64,000 bases of DNA from Acidobacteriota bacterium (GCA_020845575.1 JADLFL010000072.1:102332-166331), one strand, 5' to 3'; counted from the first letter of the stretch, positions 44,742 through 53,702 are shown. Translations and numbers: made by a program. Notes: generated by a model not told the origin, from the letters alone.

Positions 44742-46214
44742 ATGTCGTCCCTCTCGCCACTCGCCGATGCCTTCGCTGCCGTACTGCGCGACAGGTCCGG
44801 CGACACGCTCCTCCTGGCACCAAGCGAATCGCGCACGCTGACGGCGGCGCACATCGATGAACACGCACGCCGAGTGGCGTCGGCGCTGGCCGCGCAGCAC
44901 CTGACGCGAGGCCACCTCGTGATCGCCTGCATCGGCAACACGTGGGCGATGCCGTCCGTCCTGCTCGCGTGCCTGCGCGAAGGCCTGCCGTTGATGCCGG
45001 TGGACAAGAGCACGCCACCGGCGCAACTGCGCGCATTGGCGTCTCGCTGGGACGCCGCGGCGGTACTCGTACCTGATGCGGTCGATCTGCGAGCGCCCGA
45101 CGATGGTGCGGACGGCGTGACGCTGCGTCGCGACGTGCCCGTCGCCGAGGGTGTCGCCGCGTGGCGCCCTCACGTGATGCCGACTCCCGGCCGCCACGCG
45201 CCGGCAGCCGTACTCAAACTCACATCCGGCAGCACAGGCGAACCGCGCGTCACGTGCTCGGAAGAGCGTCATCTCATCGCCGATGTGCAACAGATCGCCG
45301 ACGCGATGGACATCGGTCCGCGCACGCGACAGCTCGGCGTGATTCCCCTGTCGCATTCCTACGGCTTCAGCAATCTCCTGCTGCCGCTGCTCTGGCAGGG
45401 ATCACCACTCCTGCTCCGCCAGCAGTTCGTGCCCACGCAGGTCGGCCCCGACATCATCGATGGCGCACTCGCGACGTTGGCCGGCGTGCCGTTCATGTTC
45501 GAGCACCTCGCCCGTCACCAGGCGCTGCCCCCGCTCCCGTCGCTGCGACTCGTATTGTCGGCAGGCGCGCGCCTGCCGTTCGAGACAGTCACCGCCTTCC
45601 ACACGGTCACCGGCCTGAAGGTGCGGTCGTTCTACGGGTCGAGCGAAACGGGCGGTATCTGCTTCGACGCGAACGACGCACTCGATCCGCGCGTGCCCGT
45701 CGGACAGGCGATGGGCGACACGCACGTCGAGCTCGTTGCCGATCCCGACGCGCCTGAGGGCTCGGGTCGCGTCCGTGTGTCGGGCCCCGCCGTGATCGAT
45801 CGCTACGCGGGCGACACGGACGATCGCGTCGACGGCGCGTACCTCACGGGCGACTACGCACGCATGGACGCCGACGGCACGGTGGTCCTCACCGGTCGCC
45901 TGCCGTCGTTCGTCAACGTGGCCGGCCGCAAGGTGCAGCCACAAGAAGTGGAAGCCGCAATCCGCGCGCTGCCAGGCGTGCGCGACGCCGTTGCTGTCGG
46001 CATCGACGACAGCGTCCGCGGCCAGGCCCTCGCCGCCTGTGTCGAATCAGACCATCCATGGGACGCCCGCACCCTGCGCGAAGCCCTCGCCCCTCATCTC
46101 GCGCCGCACAAACTCCCCCGCGTCGTGATCGCCGTGCAACAGTTGCCTCTGACGGACCGAGGCAAGATAGATAGAGCGGCGGTGATCGGCGCACTGTCGA
46201 AGACGAATGCGTAA
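44742..46214 (+). CDS. AMP-dependent acyl/aryl-CoA or ACP ligase
   Basis: A 490-residue ANL-superfamily enzyme. The P-loop is LTSGSTGEPRV (160-170), where the usual Lys after Pro is Arg. The adenine motif YGSSETGG, YLTGDYARMD and the hinge GRLPSFVNVAGRKVQPQEVE are normal. The catalytic lysine is Lys475 (TDRGKIDR). It most likely adenylates a hydroxybenzoate or related aryl acid and loads it on the carrier protein, as XanA2 or the aryl-polyene ligases do. The ATG at 44742 was chosen because the long frame upstream overlaps the dehydratase gene antisense. Confidence 0.9.
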   Translation: MSSLSPLADAFAAVLRDRSGDTLLLAPSESRTLTAAHIDEHARRVASALAAQHLTRGHLVIACIGNTWAMPSVLLACLREGLPLMPVDKSTPPAQLRALASRWDAAAVLVPDAVDLRAPDDGADGVTLRRDVPVAEGVAAWRPHVMPTPGRHAPAAVLKLTSGSTGEPRVTCSEERHLIADVQQIADAMDIGPRTRQLGVIPLSHSYGFSNLLLPLLWQGSPLLLRQQFVPTQVGPDIIDGALATLAGVPFMFEHLARHQALPPLPSLRLVLSAGARLPFETVTAFHTVTGLKVRSFYGSSETGGICFDANDALDPRVPVGQAMGDTHVELVADPDAPEGSGRVRVSGPAVIDRYAGDTDDRVDGAYLTGDYARMDADGTVVLTGRLPSFVNVAGRKVQPQEVEAAIRALPGVRDAVAVGIDDSVRGQALAACVESDHPWDARTLREALAPHLAPHKLPRVVIAVQQLPLTDRGKIDRAAVIGALSKTNA

Positions 46215-46228
46215 GGCAACAGTATCAG

Positions 46229-46741
46229 ATGGAAATCCGCCGCGCCGTGCCCGATGATGCCGCGTTGCTCTCGCAACTGGCGGCGCGCACGTTCACCGAG
46301 ACGTTTGGCCACCTCTATCCGCCGGACGACCTGCGGGCGTTCCTCGACGAGGCCTACGCGATAAAGGCACAGCGCGGCATCCTTGCCGATCCTGACTACG
46401 CCGTGTGGCTGCTGGAGCACGACGGCGAGGCGGTGGGCCATGCCGCTGCCGGCCCGTGCGGCCTGCCGCATCGGGAGGTCGCGAGCGGCGATGGGGAGCT
46501 CAAGCGCCTGTATGTGGTTCGCGGGCTCCAGGGCACCGGACACGGCACCCGCCTGATGCAGACGGCGATGGACTGGCTGCTGCGCGACGGCCCGCGCACG
46601 CTGTGGCTCGGCGTGTGGTCCGAGAACGTCGGCGCGCAGCGCTTCTACGCGCGCTACGGCTTCAGCAAGGCCGGCGAGTACCTGTTCCCCGTCGGCCGCA
46701 CGCGGGATCGGGAGTTCATCCTGCGGCGGGAACCTCAGTAG
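46229..46741 (+). CDS. GNAT-family N-acetyltransferase
   Basis: A 170-residue acetyltransferase. The acetyl-CoA loop RGLQGTGHGTRLM (about 93-105) fits the Q/R-x-x-G-x-G pattern, and ENVGAQRFYARYGF (about 132-145) is the usual C-terminal helix. The acceptor is unknown; the sequence resembles ribosomal-protein or small-amine acetyltransferases. It starts 14 bases after the ligase and is probably co-transcribed, but no link with the polyene pathway is established. It ends 4 bases before the convergent peptidase gene. Confidence 0.85.
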   Translation: MEIRRAVPDDAALLSQLAARTFTETFGHLYPPDDLRAFLDEAYAIKAQRGILADPDYAVWLLEHDGEAVGHAAAGPCGLPHREVASGDGELKRLYVVRGLQGTGHGTRLMQTAMDWLLRDGPRTLWLGVWSENVGAQRFYARYGFSKAGEYLFPVGRTRDREFILRREPQ

Positions 46742-46745
46742 TCCC

Positions 46746-48566
46746 TTACTTCCTCGCCGCCGGCGTGAGCGTCGTCTCGTGGCGCTCGCCGCCACGCATG
46801 TAGACGAGTTTCACGGGCACGCCGACCTTCAGCACATCGAGCGCATACGTATAGTCGTAGATGTTGGCGATCGTCTGCTCGCCGATCTGGACGAGGAGGT
46901 CGCCCTTCTGCAGGCCGGCCTGTTCGGCGGGACCACCACCGACGACGCCGCCGAGCAGCAATCCCTTGGCGTCAGTGGCGTAGTCGGGAATGGTGCCCGT
47001 GAAGATGCGCACGCCGGAGCGGCCGCCGGCCTGCTGCGTCTGCTCCACCTTGGCGAATGCGAGCGTCTCGTGCTGCTGTCCCACGCGCGACGCCAGCGTC
47101 ACGGCGAAGTCGACGATGCGATCGAGATCCTCGTAGTTGATCTTGTCGGCCGTGTCGCTCGGCTTGTGATAGTCCACGTGCGTGCCGGTGAAGAACGCCA
47201 GGCTGGGCACGCTGACGGCATTGAAACTGGCCACGTCGGTGGGCTGATACGGATCGTCCTGCAGCACCAGGTCGAACCCCGCGGCAACGTTGGCGCGCTC
47301 GAGCGCCGCGCGCCAGCCCGGACTGGTGCCCACCGCCTGCACGGTGAGCTTGTTGTCCTGCATCCGGCCCACCATGTCGAAGTTGAAGTACGCGGCCATC
47401 TGCTCCACCGGCACGGGCGGCGTGTTGACGAACGCGTTCGATCCGATGAGACCGATCTCCTCCGCGGACCAGAAGGCCAGCAGCACGTGGCGCGCGCGCT
47501 GCGCCTTCGACAGGTCACGCCCCGCCGCGAGCACCGCCGCCGTGCCGGACGCGTTGTCGTCGGCGCCGTGGTGAATCGCACCGGCGGCGTCCTTGGGTGC
47601 CAGCGAGTTGCCGTGGCTGCCGCGTCCCAGGTGATCGTAGTGCGCGCCGAGCACCACCCACGGCTTGGGCAGCGCGATGCGTGCCGTGGCCGGCAGATAG
47701 CCGGCAACGTTGAAACCTTCCTGCTTCTCGCGTACCACGTTGGTCTTCAGCGTCAGCGTCACGTCAGGCAACGCGAATCCCGTGGTGTGCGGATTGGCCG
47801 AATCGAACGACTGCTGGATCTCTTCGAGCGAGCCCTTGCCGGCGCCGGCGAAGAGACCCTTCGCGACGTTGCCCGAGATACTGGCGGCGACAATGCCCGA
47901 ACCCGCGAGCGCCGTGTCGAAACTCATGGGAATCGTCTCGCCGGCGTTGGGCGAGCGCGGTCCCGTGACAACGAGCAGCGCCTTCGCGCCGCGCTGCCGT
48001 GCCTGCATCGCCTTGTAGCGCAGGTCGGCGTAGCGCGCCAGGATCGCGCGCGTTTTCTCGTCGGCGTCCTCGGGGAAGTACCGGAAGACGATGACGATCT
48101 TGTCCTTGACGTCGAGCGTGGCGTAACTGTCGTACCCGAAGTTCTGCGACGCGGGGATGACGAGGCCGTACCCCGCGAACACGACGGGGCCGCTCACCTC
48201 GCCGTTGTCCGAGAAGGACAACGCCTGCACGTCTGCCGGCGTGTCGAAGGTCTCGGCCGCAACACGTACCGCGGAGCCGCCGTCCTTCACGCCCGCCGTG
48301 AAGCTGAATGGCAGCCGGAAGTCCGCCTGCCCGGGCAACGGCTGCGCGCCCATCTTCTTCAGTTCGCTCACCAGGTAGTCGGCGGCCAGGCGTGCCCCTT
48401 CGGAGCCTGCCTGTCGTCCTGCCAGACGCTCGGAGGCGAGCACCTCGACGTCGGCGCGCGTGCGCGACGCCGTGGCGACGGCCTGGGCGGTAACCGGAAG
48501 GGGAGCAGCAACCAGTGCCGCCGCGACGAGTGACAGGGCGGCGTTGCGCGCGCGCAGGATGTTCAT
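46746..48566 (-). CDS. Secreted M28-family zinc peptidase with PA and PDZ domains
   Basis: A 606-residue aminopeptidase-like protein with signal peptide (about 1-27). A protease-associated insert (about 100-230) is followed by the M28 catalytic domain (about 250-500) with metal ligands GAHYDHLG, GADDNASG, WSAEEIGLIGS and FNFDMVGR, and FTGTHVDYHKPSD for the last His. A PDZ domain closes it (about 510-600, GGPAEQAGLQKGDLLVQIG). By family it trims N-terminal residues from extracellular peptides. The ATG at 48566 gives a good signal peptide. It follows the propeller gene by 7 bases on the same strand. Confidence 0.9.
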   Translation of the reverse strand: MNILRARNAALSLVAAALVAAPLPVTAQAVATASRTRADVEVLASERLAGRQAGSEGARLAADYLVSELKKMGAQPLPGQADFRLPFSFTAGVKDGGSAVRVAAETFDTPADVQALSFSDNGEVSGPVVFAGYGLVIPASQNFGYDSYATLDVKDKIVIVFRYFPEDADEKTRAILARYADLRYKAMQARQRGAKALLVVTGPRSPNAGETIPMSFDTALAGSGIVAASISGNVAKGLFAGAGKGSLEEIQQSFDSANPHTTGFALPDVTLTLKTNVVREKQEGFNVAGYLPATARIALPKPWVVLGAHYDHLGRGSHGNSLAPKDAAGAIHHGADDNASGTAAVLAAGRDLSKAQRARHVLLAFWSAEEIGLIGSNAFVNTPPVPVEQMAAYFNFDMVGRMQDNKLTVQAVGTSPGWRAALERANVAAGFDLVLQDDPYQPTDVASFNAVSVPSLAFFTGTHVDYHKPSDTADKINYEDLDRIVDFAVTLASRVGQQHETLAFAKVEQTQQAGGRSGVRIFTGTIPDYATDAKGLLLGGVVGGGPAEQAGLQKGDLLVQIGEQTIANIYDYTYALDVLKVGVPVKLVYMRGGERHETTLTPAARK

Positions 48567-48573
48567 GACGATC

Positions 48574-49686
48574 TCAGTTCTTTCGTAGGGGGGCGTTGCG
48601 AATCGCGTCGAGCGCCTTCTCGTGGTTCCACCGGGCGAGGAAGATCTGCCCGGCGCCGCTGCCGCTGCGCGACGAGGTGAACGCGATCTGCGTGCCGTCG
48701 GGTGAGGGCACCGGCAGGCCGTCGAAGCCGTCGGTATAGGTGACGCGCACCGGCTCCTTCGTGCCGGCCGCATCGACGATGAAGATCTCGAAGTTCTCGA
48801 ATCCGAGCTTGTTCGAGGCAAACAGGATGTACTCGCCTGAGGCGTGCATGTACGGTGCCCAGCTCATCGAGTTGAAGTTCGTGATCTGGCGCTTGTCGCT
48901 GCCATCGAGGTTCATCGTCCAGATGTCGGCGACAAGGCCCTGTTCGTCGAAGCGACGCCACAGGATCCTCTTGCCGTCGGGCGTGAAGAAGGGCCCGCCG
49001 TCGTACCCCGGCGCCGTTGTCAGCCGGCGCTGGTCCGAGCCGTCGGCCTTCATGATGTAGATCTCGCCGAACCAGCTCGGATCGGTAGCCAGTTGCTTCT
49101 GCTCGGTGTCGGACAGTTCGTGGTCGTACGCCGAGCGCGTGGAGGAGAACACGATCCACTGGCCGTCCGGTGAGTAGCCGGCCTCGGCGTCGTAACCGCG
49201 GACGTTGGTGAGGCGCGTCAGCGTCTTCGTGCCTTCGCTGTACGCGTAGATGTCCATCTCCGGGTCGTAGTCCCAGGCGTAGCGGCGCTCCTTGCCCGAG
49301 GCACGGAAGGCCAGCTCGTCGTCCTGGTACTGCTTCGATTTCGGATCGTGGTGCGTCGAGCCGAACAGGATCTGGTCGCTGCCCGGCCTGAAGAAGGCGC
49401 ACGTCGTCTTGCCGATGCCGGGCGAGATGCGCGCAGTGTCGCCGGTGGCCAGGTCCATCGTGTAGATCTGGTAGAACGGGTTGCCCGGTTCGCGCTCGCT
49501 CTGGAACACGAGGCGCTTCCCGTCGGGCGACCAGTAGCCTTCGCCGGCCCGCCGCCCTTCCACCGTCAGCCGCCTGATGCGGCTCATGAAATCGCGTTCC
49601 TGGTAGCCGTCGGGCGCCTGCGCACCTGGAGCGGCGGAGGCCAACAACACGAAAACCAGGAGACGGGTCAGCAGAACTCTGTACAC
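48574..49686 (-). CDS. TolB-like WD40/PD40 beta-propeller protein
   Basis: A 370-residue exported protein; signal peptide about 1-22. At least six PD40 blades are visible, e.g. GYWSPDGKRLVFQSER, AGYSPDGQWIVFSSTRS, PFFTPDGKRILWRR and PVPSPDGTQIAFTSSRS. Related to the N-terminal propeller of prolyl-oligopeptidase-like enzymes but without a hydrolase domain. It is co-directional with the M28 peptidase (7-base gap), so the two may act together on periplasmic peptides. The GTG start at 49686 is preceded at 6 bases by TAGAAT. Confidence 0.85.
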   Translation of the reverse strand: MYRVLLTRLLVFVLLASAAPGAQAPDGYQERDFMSRIRRLTVEGRRAGEGYWSPDGKRLVFQSEREPGNPFYQIYTMDLATGDTARISPGIGKTTCAFFRPGSDQILFGSTHHDPKSKQYQDDELAFRASGKERRYAWDYDPEMDIYAYSEGTKTLTRLTNVRGYDAEAGYSPDGQWIVFSSTRSAYDHELSDTEQKQLATDPSWFGEIYIMKADGSDQRRLTTAPGYDGGPFFTPDGKRILWRRFDEQGLVADIWTMNLDGSDKRQITNFNSMSWAPYMHASGEYILFASNKLGFENFEIFIVDAAGTKEPVRVTYTDGFDGLPVPSPDGTQIAFTSSRSGSGAGQIFLARWNHEKALDAIRNAPLRKN

Positions 49687-49692
49687 CCGGCC

Positions 49693-49723
49693 ATTCTAGG
49701 GCAACGGGAGGGGGGACTACACT
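49693..49723. promoter_or_regulatory. Divergent -10 boxes, both adjacent to start codons
   Basis: TAGAAT on the minus strand (49698 to 49693) is 6 bases before the propeller GTG at 49686. TACACT on the plus strand (49718-49723) is 8 bases before the phosphatase ATG at 49732. The whole 45-base gap holds no ribosome binding site, so both messages are likely leaderless. Confidence 0.5.
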
Positions 49724-49731
49724 TCCCGATC

Positions 49732-50844
49732 ATGCGCATCCTTGTTGTCACGCTTGCCCTGCTGGTCCCGCTCACGCTGTCTGCACAGGACCGCGCGAAG
49801 AACGTCGTCCTGTTCCTTGCCGACGCCGGCGGCCTCTCGACGATCGCGTCGGCGAGCCTGCACGCGCACGGCGAGCAGAATCGCCTGTTCCTCCAGCAGC
49901 TGCCGTACATCGGCCTGTCCGACACGACCAACGCCTCGTCACTGGTCACCGACTCCTCTGCCGGGATGACGGCCATCGTCACGGGCGTGCGTACGCACAG
50001 CGGCGTCGTCGCGCAGGGTGCGGATGCGGTGCGCGGCAAGCAGGATGGCACTCCGCTCAAGACCATCCTCGAATACGCCGAGGAACGCGGCCTGTCGACG
50101 GGCGTCATCTCGAACGATTCGTTGACCGGTGCCACGCCGGCATCGACCTACGCGCACGCGAACGACCGCGGCAAGTCTGCGGAGATCTTCCAGCAGGCGT
50201 TCGCACCACGCTTCGGCGACGGCGTCGACGTGATGATCGGGTCGGGACGGCCAGGCATCACGAAGGCCCTGTCGGCTGCCGGGCTCGATCTCGACGCACT
50301 CGGCCAACGGCACGGTCGGCCCATCCTGTCGTCGCTGGATCAGATCCCGCCAGACGCCAGCCGGACCATCGTGCTGTTCGAGACCAACACGTTCGACGTG
50401 ATCGCGGCGATCGACGCCGCCCACCGCATCCTGTCGAAGAACCCGAAGGGGTACTTCCTGATGGTCGAGGTCGACACGCACACCAACAACCTGCGTGCGG
50501 GCCTGGATCGCATGGTCGTGATGGACAAGGCCGTCGAGCACACGTCGCGGCTCGTCGGCAGCGACACGCTGCTGCTCTTCACCGCCGATCACTCGTTCGA
50601 CATCCAGGTGCGCGGCGGGCGGGTCGGCAACGAGTTCCTCGCGGGCGCCGATGACGCACAGGCGAAGGCCGCCGAGGAGAAGCGCCGCGACTTCCGCATC
50701 GACACGGTGCGCGTGGACAACGCGCACACGGGTGAACCGGTGGTCGTCGCAGCCCGGGGTCCGGGCGCCGCGCGCGTGAAGGGATTCATGAAGAACACCG
50801 ACCTCTTCCGCGTGATGCTCGACGCCTTCGGCTGGACACCGTAA
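49732..50844 (+). CDS. Alkaline phosphatase-family protein
   Basis: A 370-residue exported phosphatase; signal peptide about 1-18 (LTLSAQ). The nucleophile Ser lies in TDSSAGMTAIVTG (about 73-85), metal ligands in LFLADAGG (about 28-35), FTADHSFD (about 284-291) and NAHTGEPV (about 328-335). The usual long E-x5-D-x3-H metal loop is shortened to EVDTHTNN, so metal binding may differ from E. coli PhoA. It probably releases phosphate from organic esters in the periplasm. No Pho-box was recognised. The start at 49732 is preceded by TACACT at 8 bases. Confidence 0.85.
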   Translation: MRILVVTLALLVPLTLSAQDRAKNVVLFLADAGGLSTIASASLHAHGEQNRLFLQQLPYIGLSDTTNASSLVTDSSAGMTAIVTGVRTHSGVVAQGADAVRGKQDGTPLKTILEYAEERGLSTGVISNDSLTGATPASTYAHANDRGKSAEIFQQAFAPRFGDGVDVMIGSGRPGITKALSAAGLDLDALGQRHGRPILSSLDQIPPDASRTIVLFETNTFDVIAAIDAAHRILSKNPKGYFLMVEVDTHTNNLRAGLDRMVVMDKAVEHTSRLVGSDTLLLFTADHSFDIQVRGGRVGNEFLAGADDAQAKAAEEKRRDFRIDTVRVDNAHTGEPVVVAARGPGAARVKGFMKNTDLFRVMLDAFGWTP

Positions 50845-50867
50845 GGCGCACGCGTCACCCGGCGCCT

Positions 50868-50893
50868 GCGACATCTTGCCGCATGGTCATGCG
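50868..50893 (+). promoter_or_regulatory. RegR/RegA-like box and adjoining palindrome before the TonB gene
   Basis: GCGACATCTTGCCGC (50868-50882) differs at a single conserved position from the RegR-box core GNG(A/C)C(A/G)TTNNGNCGC, as I remember it from Bradyrhizobium. It overlaps a second palindrome, CGCATG-GT-CATGCG (50880-50893). The site is 41 to 66 bases before the receptor start, and RegB/RegA homologues are encoded just downstream of the receptor gene. Confidence 0.45.
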
Positions 50894-50933
50894 AGCGATC
50901 GGCCGGTAGGCTGAGACTCACGAGCGCGCCTTC

Positions 50934-53126
50934 GTGTCGCGTCGCCCGCGAAAGCCGAGGAAGTCGGTGTACGTTCGACGAAAGACCTTCTGGGTCGCGG
51001 CCATATGGGCCGTGACCGCCGCCACGACCGCCGCGCAAACCGGGTCCCGGAGCCCCTCCGTTCCGGCACACGCACAGGCTCCGATGTCACCCCCGACGTC
51101 GCCGGTCGCCGTCGACGAACACGTGGTCGTCACCGGCACCGCTCCGGTGGCTCCGGTTTCGGTCGCCGTCGATCCTCGACAGCCGCGTCAGCCGATGCCG
51201 GCGCATGATGGCGCCGACTATCTCGACACGGTGGCCGGGTTCTCGACAGTCCGCAAGGGCGGTTCGGCCGGCGATCCCGTGTTCCGCGGCATGGCGGGCT
51301 CGCGCGTGTCGATTCTCGTGGACGACGCGTTGCTGCTCGGCGGGTGTTCCTCCAGGATGGATACGCCGACGGCGTACGTGTTCCCCGAGACCTTCGATCG
51401 CATCACCATCGTCAAGGGACCGCAGACCGTGAAGTACGGGGCGCCCGGCTCTGCGGCGACGGTACGCTTCGAGCGGGAGAGAACGCCCCTGTCTGCGCCG
51501 GGCTGGCTTGGTCAGGCCAGCGTGCTCGGAGGGAGCTGGGGCCGGAACGATCAGGTGGCAGACATCCGGGCGGGCACACCACGCTTCTACGTTCGCGCGG
51601 CCGGCAGCCGGTCGGCGATGGACGACTACAGCGGCGGCGGCGGAGAACCCGTTCACTCGCACTACCTGCGATGGAACGCCGATGTGGCCGCAGGCTGGAC
51701 ACCCGACGCGCGCACGCTGCTCGAAGTGAGTGCGGCGGGTAGCGATGGACGGGCAGCGTATGCCGACCGGGGCGTCGACGGATCGAAGTTCCTGCGCCAG
51801 GGCGTGGGCGTCCGCGGCGAGCGACAGCGGCCCGGCGCAGCCCTCGATCGCATCGAGGCGTCGGCCGCGTACAACTACATCGACCACGTGATGGACAACT
51901 ACACGCTCCGACCGTTCGTGCCGACGGACATGGCGCCCGGCGGGTCGGCGATGAACCCCGATCGCACGACCTGGGGTGGCCGCGTCAACACGCGGTGGCT
52001 GGGCGTGCGTACGACCTGGGAGGTGGGCACGGACCTCCAGGTCAACACGCACTCGAACCGGTCGACGATGCGGCAGGACGTCACACCGTACGACAGTCTC
52101 CCGCGCGTCTCCGACGCCCGTTTCACATCAGCGGGAGCCTTCGTGGAAGGCAACCTCCAGGCGCGTCCAACGACAATGGCCGCGTTCGGCGCTCGCGTCG
52201 ACCGCGCGACCGGTGAAGACCGTCGCGAGCGTCTCACTCTCGGGATGATGGGCCCCATGCTGGACAATCCGACTGCCGGCCTGCGGCGCACCGACACGCT
52301 CCCCAGTGCCTTCGGGCGCATCGAGCAGCGACTCGGCACGCTGCCCATCACGGCGTTTGTCGGGCTCGGACACGTCCAGCGCTTTCCCGACTACTGGGAA
52401 CTCGTCACGCGCGAGTCGATGACTTCGCTCTCGGCCTTCGACATCGAGCCGGAGCGCACCACGCAGGTCGATGCCGGCGTGCAACTCCGGCGCGGACGAA
52501 CGTCGGCCTGGATTTCGACGTTCGTCAATCGCGTTGATGACTTCATCCTGATCCAGTCAGGCGTCACCAAGGCCACGGCGACGATGTCCATGGGGCAGCC
52601 CATGGGGACGGGCACGGCGGCATCGAGCGTCAGGACGACGACCGTGGCGCGCAACATCGAGGCGCGAACGCGCGGGCTCGAGGCCGGGATGACGCACACG
52701 CTGGGCCGGCTGACAACGGACGCGTCGATGGCAGCGGTTCGTGGCGACAACCGCACCGATGGCCTCCCGCTCGCGCAGACGCCACCGCTCGACGGACGCG
52801 TCAGCCTCGCATGGACGGGCGAACGCCTGTCGATCGGCGGACTCGTGCGCGCCATGGCGGCGCAGCGGCGCGTGGCGCGGGGTCAGGGAACGATCGTCGG
52901 CCAGGACATCACCGCGACGCCCGCGTTCGCTGTTGTCTCGGTCAATGCGGGCTGGCGGTTGACGTCGGCCGTAGCGCTTGCAGCGGGAGTGGACAACGCG
53001 CTCGATGCGAGCTACGCCGAGCACATCAGCCGGCAGGGAGCGTCGGTACCCGGCTTCGCGCTCCAGACGCGACAGATCCGCGAGCCGGGACGGACGTGGT
53101 GGGTGCGACTGAGCGTTCGGAAGTAG
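50934..53126 (+). CDS. TonB-dependent receptor, copper-receptor type
   Basis: A 730-residue outer-membrane receptor. An N-terminal signal sequence (about 17-36) is followed by a plug domain (about 60-190) with DYLDTVAGFSTVRKGG, the hallmark GGCSSRMDTPTAYVFPET (about 136-153) and VKGPQTVKYG of the TonB-copper family (OprC/NosA-like), then a 22-strand barrel ending in a terminal aromatic strand (TWWVRLSVRK). By family it binds or imports copper. The GTG start at 50934 has no ribosome binding site; a later GTG exists. A RegR-like box lies upstream and a redox two-component system lies convergent downstream, which suggests control by respiratory state. Confidence 0.85.
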   Translation: MSRRPRKPRKSVYVRRKTFWVAAIWAVTAATTAAQTGSRSPSVPAHAQAPMSPPTSPVAVDEHVVVTGTAPVAPVSVAVDPRQPRQPMPAHDGADYLDTVAGFSTVRKGGSAGDPVFRGMAGSRVSILVDDALLLGGCSSRMDTPTAYVFPETFDRITIVKGPQTVKYGAPGSAATVRFERERTPLSAPGWLGQASVLGGSWGRNDQVADIRAGTPRFYVRAAGSRSAMDDYSGGGGEPVHSHYLRWNADVAAGWTPDARTLLEVSAAGSDGRAAYADRGVDGSKFLRQGVGVRGERQRPGAALDRIEASAAYNYIDHVMDNYTLRPFVPTDMAPGGSAMNPDRTTWGGRVNTRWLGVRTTWEVGTDLQVNTHSNRSTMRQDVTPYDSLPRVSDARFTSAGAFVEGNLQARPTTMAAFGARVDRATGEDRRERLTLGMMGPMLDNPTAGLRRTDTLPSAFGRIEQRLGTLPITAFVGLGHVQRFPDYWELVTRESMTSLSAFDIEPERTTQVDAGVQLRRGRTSAWISTFVNRVDDFILIQSGVTKATATMSMGQPMGTGTAASSVRTTTVARNIEARTRGLEAGMTHTLGRLTTDASMAAVRGDNRTDGLPLAQTPPLDGRVSLAWTGERLSIGGLVRAMAAQRRVARGQGTIVGQDITATPAFAVVSVNAGWRLTSAVALAAGVDNALDASYAEHISRQGASVPGFALQTRQIREPGRTWWVRLSVRK

Positions 53127-53141
53127 CCGACGCGGCGCCGT

Positions 53142-53702
53142 TCAGCGCGGCATCGGGAACTTCGCCAACTTGCGTTGCAGCGAGCGGCGGTGCAAGCCGA
53201 GCACGCGTGCGGCCTCCGATACGTTCCCGTCGCATTCGGTGAGCACGCGGTTGATGTGTTCCCACTCGAGCCGCGCCAACGACATCGGCTTCACGCCGGT
53301 GCCGGCATCGTCGTCCAATCCGGTGTCCGTCCCGCCGCCACCGAGCGCCGCGACGACGTCTGCGATCTCGACGGGCTTGGTCAGGTACGACCTTGCTCCG
53401 CGGCGCACGGCCTCGACTGCCGTGGCGATGCTCCCATAGCCGGTCAGGACCACTACGACGACCTCTGGACTCCGAGTCCGCAACTCGTCGATGAAGTCGA
53501 GCGTCCACACGTTGCCGAGCCGCAGGTCCAGGAGGATGGACGACGGCTGGCATGTGACCAGGGCCTCACGAGCCCCGTCGAGAGTCCCGGCTTCGATGAC
53601 GTCCATGCCGCGGTCGCGCAGCGCGCGCACGAGGCGTCCGCGAAACGGCTCATCGTCTTCCACGACCAGCGTCGGTGTCCCCGAGCGTCCGGCATCGTTC
53701 AT
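53142..53702 (-). CDS. regA: RegA/ActR-type response regulator
   Basis: A 186-residue regulator. The receiver domain (about 10-125) has Glu15/Asp16-Asp17, phosphoacceptor Asp59 (SSILLDLRLGN) and Lys in YLTKPVE. A proline-poor linker leads to a short Fis-type HTH (about 140-182) with NVSEAARVLGLHRRSLQRKLAK, nearly identical to the strongly conserved RegA DNA-binding helix. It lacks the AAA+ domain of NtrC-type regulators. The ATG at 53702 overlaps the kinase stop (ATGA). RegA proteins switch redox-linked genes such as oxidases, nitrogen and carbon fixation; the nearby copper receptor is a likely target. Confidence 0.88.
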   Translation of the reverse strand: MNDAGRSGTPTLVVEDDEPFRGRLVRALRDRGMDVIEAGTLDGAREALVTCQPSSILLDLRLGNVWTLDFIDELRTRSPEVVVVVLTGYGSIATAVEAVRRGARSYLTKPVEIADVVAALGGGGTDTGLDDDAGTGVKPMSLARLEWEHINRVLTECDGNVSEAARVLGLHRRSLQRKLAKFPMPR

